Made by a program: the position numbers and the translations under genes. A stretch of 22,174 nt of DNA, from assembly GCA_041668045.1 (NCBI GenBank), contig JBAYDV010000029.1, positions 1 through 22,174 of the forward strand. The letters run 5' to 3'. Every line of letters begins with the position of its first letter. Within the stretch, counting starts at the first letter, position 1. Shown here in pieces: positions 1-7,348 of this stretch. Source of the stretch: JBAYDV01 sp041668045 (lineage in GTDB: Bacteria; Bacteroidota; Bacteroidia; Bacteroidales; UBA932). A model generated the notes under the pieces. The model did no database searches. It was not told where the DNA came from and saw nothing but the letters and a program-made list of their open reading frames with translations.

Positions 1-108
1 GTGTCCTTCATGTAATGCTCCCATAGTAGGAACAAAACCTATCTCATTCTTATACTCAAGTGAGTTATAAGCTTCGTTAAATTCTTTTAATGTTTTTGCT
101 ATAATCAT
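1..108 (-). CDS. panC: Pantothenate synthetase, N-terminal fragment (cut by window edge)
   Basis: The minus strand reads 36 codons from an ATG at 106-108 to the window edge. The fragment ends with GFVPTMGALHEGH, the N-terminal signature of pantothenate synthetase, which carries the HIGH-like ATP-binding motif of this nucleotidyltransferase-fold enzyme (here LHEGH). The family condenses pantoate with beta-alanine using ATP, in the cytoplasm, on the way to coenzyme A. Only about the first eighth of a usual ~280-residue protein is visible, so intactness cannot be judged. A well-formed promoter sits directly upstream, so the gene is probably transcribed apart from the kinase gene that precedes it on the same strand. 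Confidence 0.88.
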   Translation of the reverse strand, partial: MIIAKTLKEFNEAYNSLEYKNEIGFVPTMGALHEGH

Positions 109-117
109 AATTGGGCG

Positions 118-149
118 CAAACCTACGATTTTAGTTAATTTTTAACAAA
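118..149 (-). promoter_or_regulatory. Bacteroidota-type promoter for panC
   Basis: On the minus strand TTTG (149-146), 20 bases, then TAGGTTTG (125-118) matches the Bacteroidota consensus TTTG-N19-21-TAnnTTTG in both boxes and spacing. Only 9 bases separate the -7 box from the panC ATG, so the leader would be a few bases long. Confidence 0.72.
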
Positions 150-186
150 TTATCTAAGATTTATTTTAATAAAATAGCTTTAAAAA

Positions 187-804
187 CTATTTAAATAATC
201 CGTATAATTGGGCATCTATTTTATCTATGATAGTATTTAAATCTTCAGGTTTATCTTCGAAATTTAAAGTATCCACATCGATAATTAATTTTTTACCCTC
301 GTCATATTCATTAATCCATTTTTCATAACGAGAGTTAAGACCTTTAAGATAGTCAATTCTTATGCTATTCTCATATTCTCTACCTCTTTTTTGAATTTGT
401 GAGACAAGATTAGGAATAGAGGACTTTAGATAGATTAATAAATCTGGAGGATTAACAAGAGACATCATAAGATTAAATAAATCAGTATAGTTGTCAAAAT
501 CTCTTGAATCCATAAGTCCCATATCATGGAGGTTGGGTGCGAATATCTTAGCATCCTCATATATCGTTCTATCTTGTATAATAGTACCTTTAGTTTTTGA
601 GAAACTTACTATATCTTGGAATCTTTTGTTTAGAAAATATATTTGAATGTTAAAAGACCAACGTTTCATATCATCATAAAAATCCTCTAAATAAGGATTA
701 AAGTCAACATCCTCAAATTTTGGTTTCCATTTATAATGTTGGGCTAATAAATTAGTTAAGGTAGTTTTTCCACTGCCAATGTTGCCGGCGATAGCTATAT
801 GCAT
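187..804 (-). CDS. Deoxynucleoside kinase (dNK/dCK-dGK family)
   Basis: This 205-residue protein is a cytoplasmic P-loop kinase that phosphorylates deoxyribonucleosides for nucleotide salvage. Visible motifs in family order are the Walker A loop GNIGSGKTT at residues 7-15, the DRT motif at 78-80 (DRTIYED, the ERS/DRS equivalent bearing the catalytic-base region), and an arginine-rich lid, KRGREYE, at 139-145 that closes over ATP. Length and motif spacing match bacterial dAK/dGK-type enzymes. Which deoxynucleoside it prefers cannot be read from the sequence. It is transcribed divergently from the MBL-fold gene, with 84 bases between the start codons, and lies 78 bases upstream of panC, which has its own promoter. 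Confidence 0.88.
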   Translation of the reverse strand: MHIAIAGNIGSGKTTLTNLLAQHYKWKPKFEDVDFNPYLEDFYDDMKRWSFNIQIYFLNKRFQDIVSFSKTKGTIIQDRTIYEDAKIFAPNLHDMGLMDSRDFDNYTDLFNLMMSLVNPPDLLIYLKSSIPNLVSQIQKRGREYENSIRIDYLKGLNSRYEKWINEYDEGKKLIIDVDTLNFEDKPEDLNTIIDKIDAQLYGLFK

Positions 805-854
805 AATATTACGAGTTTAGATTTTCTATTTTATGGTATTTTATAAATACATAG

Positions 855-886
855 CAAATTTACAAACTCTTTTTGTATTTTTGCAA
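855..886 (-). promoter_or_regulatory. Promoter for the deoxynucleoside kinase
   Basis: On the minus strand TTG (886-884), 21 bases, then TAAATTTG (862-855) fits the Bacteroidota consensus. Its -33 box lies at the end of the -7 box of the divergent plus-strand promoter, so the two promoters interlock and could hardly both be occupied at once. The leader to the kinase ATG would be about 45 bases. Confidence 0.6.
876..883 (+). promoter_or_regulatory. -7 box of promoter for the MBL-fold operon
   Basis: TATTTTTG fits TAnnTTTG. I see no good TTTG box about 20 bases upstream. The ATG at 889 follows the box by 5 bases, so transcription would start at or next to the start codon (a leaderless message). 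Confidence 0.5.
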
Positions 887-888
887 TT

Positions 889-1542
889 ATGATAAAGACT
901 TTTTATTTTAATCAGATACGTACTTGTTGTTACGTGATTTCAGATGACACTAAAGAATGTGTAATAATCGATCCTGGATTTTTTGAAGATAGAGAAGGAG
1001 AAAGATTGTATAAATATATAGAGGATCAAGAATTAACACCAAAAATGATTCTAAACACGCATGGACATGCGGATCATATAATAGGTAACGGACGCTTATC
1101 TAAGAAATATAATATCCCTATTTATATGAATCATAAGGATTTATATTTACTAGAAGCCGCTAAGGATGTAGCTATGCAAATTTTTAATAAGGAAATCGAA
1201 AATCCACCTAGAGACGTTAAAGATTTAGAAGATGGTCAGATTTTAAAATTTGGACATACTGAATTAAAAGTCTTAGCATCTCCAGGCCATACGCCAGGAG
1301 GAGTCGCCTTTTATAATAAGGAAGGTGCTTATGTGATGAGTGGGGATTCTTTATTCGCAGGGAGTATAGGCAGAACAGATTTACCTGGTGGTGATCTAGA
1401 CACTCTGATGAACAGCTTAAAGTCGAACATCCTGCCATTGCCTTATGAGACACAAGTGTATCCTGGACATGGTCATGCGACAGAGATAGGAATAGAAATG
1501 AATGAAAATCCGTTTATTACAGAACAATTTGATATTAATTGA
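889..1542 (+). CDS. MBL-fold metallo-hydrolase (glyoxalase II-like)
   Basis: This 217-residue cytoplasmic protein has the full metallo-beta-lactamase metal set: THGHADH at residues 57-63 (H58, H60, D62, H63), H134 in SPGHT, D153 in SGD, and H194 in YPGHG. This is the two-metal arrangement of glyoxalase II and related thioester hydrolases. Glyoxalase II proper normally has an extra C-terminal substrate-binding domain, which is absent here. The protein therefore belongs with the short 'hydroxyacylglutathione hydrolase-like' family that is widespread in bacteria without glutathione, and its substrate is unknown. It is the first gene of a tight operon; its TGA overlaps the ATG of the UvrA-like gene by one base, which suggests translational coupling. 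Confidence 0.85.
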   Translation: MIKTFYFNQIRTCCYVISDDTKECVIIDPGFFEDREGERLYKYIEDQELTPKMILNTHGHADHIIGNGRLSKKYNIPIYMNHKDLYLLEAAKDVAMQIFNKEIENPPRDVKDLEDGQILKFGHTELKVLASPGHTPGGVAFYNKEGAYVMSGDSLFAGSIGRTDLPGGDLDTLMNSLKSNILPLPYETQVYPGHGHATEIGIEMNENPFITEQFDIN

Positions 1543-4403
1543 TGGATAATATAGATATAGTAAAGGCCAATGTTCATAATTTAAAAGGTATATCGCTTAA
1601 AATTCCCAGAAATAAATTAGTAGTAATTACAGGCCTTAGTGGTAGTGGTAAATCTTCTTTAGCTTTTGATACGATATTCGCAGAAGCTCAGAGGAGATAT
1701 GTAGATACATTATCTACTTATGCAAGGCAATATATAGGTGTATTAGAACGACCAAATGTCGAAAGTATCGAAGGTCTAAGTCCTACTATCTCTATAGAAC
1801 AAAAGAGTACGAATAAAAACCCACGTTCTACAGTTGGGACTATAACAGAAATCTATGATTTCCTGAGGTTATTATATGCCAGAGCTTCTAGAGCATATTC
1901 TCCTGCGACAGGGAAAGAAATGGTTAAATATACAGATGCACAGATTCTTGACTTAATAATTAAAAATTATGAAGGGAAAAAGTGTATGATAATGTCGCCA
2001 GTGGTCAAAGGTAGAAAAGGACATTATAGAGATCTTTTTGAAAGTCTGATTAAAAAAGGTTACACACAAGTAAGAGTAGATGGTGAGCTTAAATCATTAT
2101 TAGATGTGTCAGAAGGACTTGATAGATATAAAATACATGTTGTAGATTTAGTAGTAGATAAGTTAATTCCATCTTCAGATGAAGAAACTATAAAAAGGAT
2201 ACGCACATCTCTTGATACGGCTATGCATTTAGGAAAAGGTTCTATTTCTGTTTGGGATATAAAAGATGATAAAGTAAATCATTATAGTAAATCATTTATC
2301 TGTCCCGAAAGTGGAATCTCTTATGCAGAACCTGCCCCTCATTCATTTTCATTTAATTCTCCACAAGGAGCTTGCCCAGCATGTAAAGGATTAGGAGTTA
2401 GTCATAAGATAGATTTGTCTAAGATTATTCCAGATTATAAGATATCAATCAATAAAGGAGGTATAGCTCCATTAGGAAAAAGAAAGAACAATAGAATGTT
2501 CATGTTCATGGATGCTATCGCTAAAAAATATGAGATATCGCTTGATGACCCAATAGAAGATTTGCCAGATTCTGTAGTGAATTTAATATTATATGGATCT
2601 GATGAATTATTCAGAGTGTCATCAATAGGAGGATATTCAGACATGGAATCCTTCCCAGGAATAGTATCCAAATTAGAATCAAAAGATGAAGAAGGAGTTA
2701 ATAAAAACTTAAGTCGTTTCTCTCAAAAAAGTGTTTGTAGCAAATGTCATGGAACTAGATTAAAAGCCGAGGCTCTCCAATTTAAAATCGATGGTCTCAA
2801 CATCGCTGAGGTCTCTAATATGGATATAGAAGACTTGTATAAATGGATATCCACATTAGAACCAAAACTAAATAATAGAGAGAAAACGATAGCATCAGAC
2901 ATAATTAAAGAATTAAAAGATAGAATAGGTTTTCTATTAAATGTTGGTCTATCATATCTTTCATTAAGTCGTTCTACTGCTAGTCTTAGTGGAGGTGAAA
3001 GTCAAAGAATACGCTTAGCTACACAAATAGGATCTAAACTAGTAAATGTCCTTTATATATTAGATGAGCCAAGTATTGGACTACACCAATCCGACAACAT
3101 GAAACTCATAAACTCTTTAAAGAAACTTCGTGATGAAGGAAACTCTGTCATGGTAGTAGAACATGATGAAGAAATGATGCGAAATGCTGATTGGCTAGTA
3201 GATCTAGGCCCAGGTGCAGGAAAACTTGGAGGAGAAGTCTTATATAACGGACCTGTGTCCAAAATCCTGCAAATGAAGACCTTAACACCCAACGTAGCTA
3301 AAGATATGACAGCTCGATATCTTGCTGGAATAGAAAAAATCAGTATGCCAGCAGAGAGAAGAAAGGGCAATGGTAAATTCTTAGAGGTAAAGGGGGCTAA
3401 GGGCAATAATTTGAAGAATGTCGATATCCGTATCCCTCTTGGTTGCTTAATCGGTATAAGTGGAGTAAGTGGTAGCGGTAAATCCTCATTAATTAATGAA
3501 ACATTGATGCCTATTTTAAGCAATTATTTTTATAGATCATTATATACGCCACTGCCTTACGACCAAATCATCGGTATAGATAATATTGATAAAATGATAG
3601 AGATAGACCAGACTCCTCTAGGAAGATCTCCTCGTAGTAATCCTGCTACTTATACAAATGTTTTTGGCAGTATAAGAAAACTCTTCGCAGATACTCCAGA
3701 TGCTAAGATTAGAGGTTTCAATGCAGGAAAATTCTCTTTTAATGTTAAAGGTGGCCGATGTGAAGTATGTAAAGGAGCAGGAGTAGAAGAAATAGAAATG
3801 AATTTCCTTCCATCTGTAAATGTATTGTGTAAAACCTGTCATGGAAAACGATATAAACCAGATGTTCTAGCCGTTAAATATAAAGGTAAGAATATTAGTG
3901 AGGTGCTCGATATGACTATATCCGAAGCGACAGCTTTTTTCGAACATATACCCTCTATTTATCGCAAGTTAAAAACTATGAATGATGTTGGACTTGGCTA
4001 TATTACTTTAGGACAGTCAGCTTTAACACTTTCAGGAGGTGAAAGTCAAAGAGTAAAATTATCATCTGAATTATCAAAAACTAGTACCGGTAATTCTCTT
4101 TATTTATTAGATGAACCAACTACAGGCCTTCATGCACAAGACATTAAAATATTACTTGGAGTCTTACAGAAGCTCGTCGATCAAGGCAATACAGTGATTG
4201 TTATCGAGCATAATCTAGATGTTCTCAAATCTGTGGACTACTTATTCGATATGGGTCCACGTGGAGGAAAAGATGGTGGAAAAATAATGGCAGAGGGAAC
4301 TCCGGAATTTATTGCTAAATTAGCAAAAGAGAAAGAAGCTTTTACTTCTACAGGTTATTATTTATACAAAGCCATAAAATATTGTGAAAATGGAAAAGAT
4401 TAA
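1542..4403 (+). CDS. UvrA-family ATPase with two degraded zinc modules
   Basis: This 953-residue protein is colinear with UvrA, the DNA-damage sensor of nucleotide excision repair. Both ABC halves look active: Walker A at 31-38 (GLSGSGKS) and 641-648 (GVSGSGKS), signature LSGGESQR in both halves, Walker B as LDEPSIGLH and LDEPTTGLH, and switch histidines (VEHD, IEHN). The UvrB-binding insert (about 130-245) is present. The zinc sites differ from canonical UvrA. The first CxxC/CxxH pair, near 119-124, reads YSPATG. C254 survives but its partner is S257, opposite intact C278/C281. C399/C402 remain. The C-terminal finger is complete (C740, C743, C763, C766). I chose the ATG at 1542, one base overlapping the upstream stop, over a TTG at 1539. 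It may be a UvrA paralogue rather than the housekeeping copy, so I give no symbol. Confidence 0.88.
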   Translation: MDNIDIVKANVHNLKGISLKIPRNKLVVITGLSGSGKSSLAFDTIFAEAQRRYVDTLSTYARQYIGVLERPNVESIEGLSPTISIEQKSTNKNPRSTVGTITEIYDFLRLLYARASRAYSPATGKEMVKYTDAQILDLIIKNYEGKKCMIMSPVVKGRKGHYRDLFESLIKKGYTQVRVDGELKSLLDVSEGLDRYKIHVVDLVVDKLIPSSDEETIKRIRTSLDTAMHLGKGSISVWDIKDDKVNHYSKSFICPESGISYAEPAPHSFSFNSPQGACPACKGLGVSHKIDLSKIIPDYKISINKGGIAPLGKRKNNRMFMFMDAIAKKYEISLDDPIEDLPDSVVNLILYGSDELFRVSSIGGYSDMESFPGIVSKLESKDEEGVNKNLSRFSQKSVCSKCHGTRLKAEALQFKIDGLNIAEVSNMDIEDLYKWISTLEPKLNNREKTIASDIIKELKDRIGFLLNVGLSYLSLSRSTASLSGGESQRIRLATQIGSKLVNVLYILDEPSIGLHQSDNMKLINSLKKLRDEGNSVMVVEHDEEMMRNADWLVDLGPGAGKLGGEVLYNGPVSKILQMKTLTPNVAKDMTARYLAGIEKISMPAERRKGNGKFLEVKGAKGNNLKNVDIRIPLGCLIGISGVSGSGKSSLINETLMPILSNYFYRSLYTPLPYDQIIGIDNIDKMIEIDQTPLGRSPRSNPATYTNVFGSIRKLFADTPDAKIRGFNAGKFSFNVKGGRCEVCKGAGVEEIEMNFLPSVNVLCKTCHGKRYKPDVLAVKYKGKNISEVLDMTISEATAFFEHIPSIYRKLKTMNDVGLGYITLGQSALTLSGGESQRVKLSSELSKTSTGNSLYLLDEPTTGLHAQDIKILLGVLQKLVDQGNTVIVIEHNLDVLKSVDYLFDMGPRGGKDGGKIMAEGTPEFIAKLAKEKEAFTSTGYYLYKAIKYCENGKD

Positions 4404-6096
4404 AGTTTTATGTAAAAATACTAATGAGTATTATGAAGTTGAACCAGGGACTACCCTTATGCAACTCATGAAACAATTAGACAAAAAAGATATGGAATCT
4501 AATTTTCTTATGGCATATGTTGATAATATGCTTAAAGAACTTAGTTACCATATTTATATACCACATACTATTCTATTTTTAGACAAATCACATCCTGATA
4601 CCCAAAGGTCTTATTTGAGAACACTCTCTTTTATCGCTCAAAAGGCCGCATCTGAATTATTTGAAAAATATTCTTTGATTCTGGATTATACTCTTCCAAA
4701 TGGTTTATATGGAGAATTAAGAAGAAAAAGTGCTAATAATGGAGATGGTACACCGAAAGAAGTGCAGATGTCTCTGGCCGATGTAGTTCAATTAAAAAAG
4801 AGGATGCGGGAAATCGTTGAGGCTGATTTTCCTCTTGTCAAATTAAAACTACCAAATAAAGAAGCAGCTGCTATTTTTAGAAAGAATGGCAGAGAACAAA
4901 AGGCTTTATTAACAGAGGTAGTCGGACATTTTTATGTTTCTACATATCTTTTAGACGGATATATAGATACTTTTTATGGACCTCTTTTATATTCTACAGG
5001 AAAGGCTAAAGTATTTGATGTTATTCCTTATCATTATGGTTTTTGCATACAGACCTCTTCAGTTTTAGATCCTAATAAGATTAGTAACTTTAAATATCAA
5101 GACAAGTTAAGTGCTGTTTTTAGAGAAAATGCTGATTGGTGTGCTAAGACAGGTGCGAGTACCCTGGGATCAGTAAATGCACTTATACGTGCAGGAAAAG
5201 CCAAAGATATAATACTGATATCCGAGGCACTTCATGAAAGAAAATTTGCAGATATCGCAGATATGATTTATTCCAAAAGAAATAAGCTACGTTTGGTATT
5301 AATCGCAGGCCCGTCGAGTAGTGGTAAGACGACGACGTCTAAACGCATTGCCCTACAATGTAAAGTACTAGGTCTGAATCCTATCGTAATAGCTATGGAT
5401 AATTATTTCGTCAGTCGTGATAAAACACCCTTGGATGAAAATGGTGAATATAATTTCGAAAATCTTCATGCTTTAGATTTAGAATTATTAAATAATCAAT
5501 TGAATGATTTATTTGATGGTAAAGAAATCAATGTTCCTACCTATGATTTCATAAAGGGAGATCGCATTTTTGATGGAAAGATGATTCATATGGAAGAAAA
5601 TGATATTATTATCATGGAGGGAATTCATGCACTTAATCCAGAATTGCTGCCTGATGTATCTAAAAATAAAGTTTTTAAAATTTATGCATCTGCTCTAACA
5701 TCTCTTTCTATTGATGAGAATAATAGTATTTCAACATCTGATAACAGAAAGCTTAGACGTATGACGAGAGATTATGCTACTAGAGGTATAAGTCCAGAAG
5801 AAACTATATTACGTTGGCCAAGTGTAAGAAGGGGAGAAGAAAAAAATATTTTCCCTTTCCAGGAAAATGCAGATGTAATGTTTAATTCTACTTTGATATA
5901 TGAACTTCCGATGTTAAAATATTATGTAGAACCTTTACTACATACCATTTCTCCCACTTCAGATGCATATCCAGAGAGTTTAAGACTTCTTAAATTTCTT
6001 TCATATATAGTTGGCTTATCACAGTCAGACACTATACATATTCCTCCCACATCAGTGATGCGTGAATTTATAGGAGGAAGTTCTTTTAATTATTAA
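4390..6096 (+). CDS. TGS-domain nucleoside (uridine-like) kinase
   Basis: This 568-residue two-part protein starts with a TGS domain (about 1-60). A region resembling the second N-terminal domain of threonyl-tRNA synthetase follows, but I see no complete HxxxH plus CxxxH zinc set. From about 295 there is a phosphoribulokinase/uridine-kinase domain with Walker A GPSSSGKTT at 307-315, followed by the AMDNYF substrate-loop motif and the IIMEGIHAL strand. The family is annotated as nucleoside kinase and is common in Bacteroidota and Firmicutes. By homology it phosphorylates uridine/cytidine or a related substrate; the purpose of the tRNA-synthetase-like part is unknown. The start lies inside the uvrA-like gene (14-base overlap); a GTG six bases earlier is possible but less likely. 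It is the last gene of the operon. Confidence 0.85.
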   Translation: MEKIKVLCKNTNEYYEVEPGTTLMQLMKQLDKKDMESNFLMAYVDNMLKELSYHIYIPHTILFLDKSHPDTQRSYLRTLSFIAQKAASELFEKYSLILDYTLPNGLYGELRRKSANNGDGTPKEVQMSLADVVQLKKRMREIVEADFPLVKLKLPNKEAAAIFRKNGREQKALLTEVVGHFYVSTYLLDGYIDTFYGPLLYSTGKAKVFDVIPYHYGFCIQTSSVLDPNKISNFKYQDKLSAVFRENADWCAKTGASTLGSVNALIRAGKAKDIILISEALHERKFADIADMIYSKRNKLRLVLIAGPSSSGKTTTSKRIALQCKVLGLNPIVIAMDNYFVSRDKTPLDENGEYNFENLHALDLELLNNQLNDLFDGKEINVPTYDFIKGDRIFDGKMIHMEENDIIIMEGIHALNPELLPDVSKNKVFKIYASALTSLSIDENNSISTSDNRKLRRMTRDYATRGISPEETILRWPSVRRGEEKNIFPFQENADVMFNSTLIYELPMLKYYVEPLLHTISPTSDAYPESLRLLKFLSYIVGLSQSDTIHIPPTSVMREFIGGSSFNY

Positions 6097-6100
6097 CAAA

Positions 6101-6136
6101 TCTTCTAGTTATCAACAATTGTTAATAACTAGAAGA
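6101..6136. terminator. Near-perfect palindrome between convergent genes (likely bidirectional terminator)
   Basis: The arms TCTTCTAGTTAT and ATAACTAGAAGA pair over 12 bases. After one C/A mismatch, the centre AACAATTGTT is itself palindromic, so the whole 36 bases fold on themselves. It begins four bases after the nucleoside-kinase stop and ends 15 bases before the stop of the convergent EnvC-like gene. A long T-run is missing on both sides, so a terminator is inferred from position and symmetry. Confidence 0.6.
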
Positions 6137-6151
6137 ACTATATAAGGTTAT

Positions 6152-7348
6152 TTATTTCTTTTTGAGCCAATATTCCGGATTTTGTTTACTAGTACCTTTC
6201 CATAATTGGAAATGTAATTCACCATGGTCTTCTTTATCATCAACTACACCAATAGGAGAGCCTGTATCTAAATTTTGATCTCTTTTCACGTATATTCTTT
6301 TAAGTTTAGTGTAAAAAGTAAAATATTCGCCATGTTGTATTAAAATACATTGATTATAACCAGGCATTACCAATATCTGTTTTACTACACCTTTAAAAAT
6401 ACAAAATACAGAAGCATTTTTGTCTGTTGTTATATTGATTCCATTATTATATGGCAGTTTTACTGATTTAAAAATAGGATGATAATGTTGACCAAAATGT
6501 TCTGTTATTACTCCTTGTGAGACAGGCCAAGGTAATTTGCCTTTATTATTAGCGAAATTAGATGACAATTTATAATCTATTTTAATCTGCTCTTTTGTCT
6601 GACCTTTTTTAGACATTTTTTCTTTAGCCACAGCAGCAGATAATAATTGCTCTATTTTTTTATTTAACTCTTCTACCTCTTGACGCTTTTGTTTTAAAGT
6701 AGCTAAATAGTCATTTTCTTTTTTCCGTAAAGAATTAATTTTTTTATTAATCTGATCTCTTTCTATAATATATAATCGATATTCTTTTGTATAAGATATC
6801 CTATTTTGTTCTAGTTGATTTTTATAAGAAATTAAAGTTTTTTGAGCTTCTGTAAGTTTTTCACTTGTGCTTTTTATCTCTTTAGCTTGTGTATGTACTT
6901 GTTCTGAAATATTTTGTAAATATGACCATCTTCTAATACTTTGACCGAGATTTTCAGATGAGAAAATAAACATGAATAAGAGCTTAGGATCACGATTTTT
7001 ATAAGCATTATATACCATTTTTTCATAATACTTCTTTAAAGTATCTAATCTATTTGTAAGCTGCTGAATTTCTTTATTTTTTTTATATATACCTATATTA
7101 TATTGACTTATTTCGTTAGATATTTCATCTAGTAAAGCTTTTTTTGTATTAATTTTTTTTTGAGTAAGCACTAAAGTATTTATGCTTTCTTTATGCGAAC
7201 TTTTAGTCGTCGAAAGCTGCTTATCAATATAAGATATTTCTTCTTGCAACTTTTTCTTTTTGGCATTCTCTAGATTTAAGTTCTGACCAAATGAAGAAGC
7301 AGGAAATATGAATAATATAAGAATAAAGATTAAAAAGAAATTTTTCAT
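6152..7348 (-). CDS. EnvC-like murein hydrolase activator (degenerate LytM/M23 domain)
   Basis: This 398-residue exported protein has an N-terminal signal peptide (hydrophobic stretch 4-19, ASSFGQN cleavage region), a long lysine- and glutamate-rich coiled coil (about 27-240) and a C-terminal LytM/M23 domain (about 272-398). Residues that bind zinc in active M23 endopeptidases are altered: the HxGxD segment reads NNGIN (301-305), the YxHL segment reads YTKL (346-349), and HLHF reads ELHF (377-380). The same architecture and loss of metal ligands mark EnvC, which activates amidases at the division septum instead of cutting peptidoglycan itself. I therefore infer a regulator of cell-wall hydrolysis in the periplasm. 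Its ATG overlaps the stop of the TPR gene (ATGA), so the two are co-translated. Confidence 0.83.
   Translation of the reverse strand: MKNFFLIFILILFIFPASSFGQNLNLENAKKKKLQEEISYIDKQLSTTKSSHKESINTLVLTQKKINTKKALLDEISNEISQYNIGIYKKNKEIQQLTNRLDTLKKYYEKMVYNAYKNRDPKLLFMFIFSSENLGQSIRRWSYLQNISEQVHTQAKEIKSTSEKLTEAQKTLISYKNQLEQNRISYTKEYRLYIIERDQINKKINSLRKKENDYLATLKQKRQEVEELNKKIEQLLSAAVAKEKMSKKGQTKEQIKIDYKLSSNFANNKGKLPWPVSQGVITEHFGQHYHPIFKSVKLPYNNGINITTDKNASVFCIFKGVVKQILVMPGYNQCILIQHGEYFTFYTKLKRIYVKRDQNLDTGSPIGVVDDKEDHGELHFQLWKGTSKQNPEYWLKKK

Noticed and set aside
162..176. A/T palindrome TATTTT-AAT-AAAATA downstream of the nucleoside kinase
   Set aside because: All A-T, six pairs, with no T-tract on the coding side; expected by chance in DNA this AT-rich.
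3053..3523. Open minus-strand frame of 156 codons opposite the UvrA-like gene
   Set aside because: It lies wholly within a well-conserved coding sequence, has no recognisable domain or promoter, and its composition is that of an antisense shadow.
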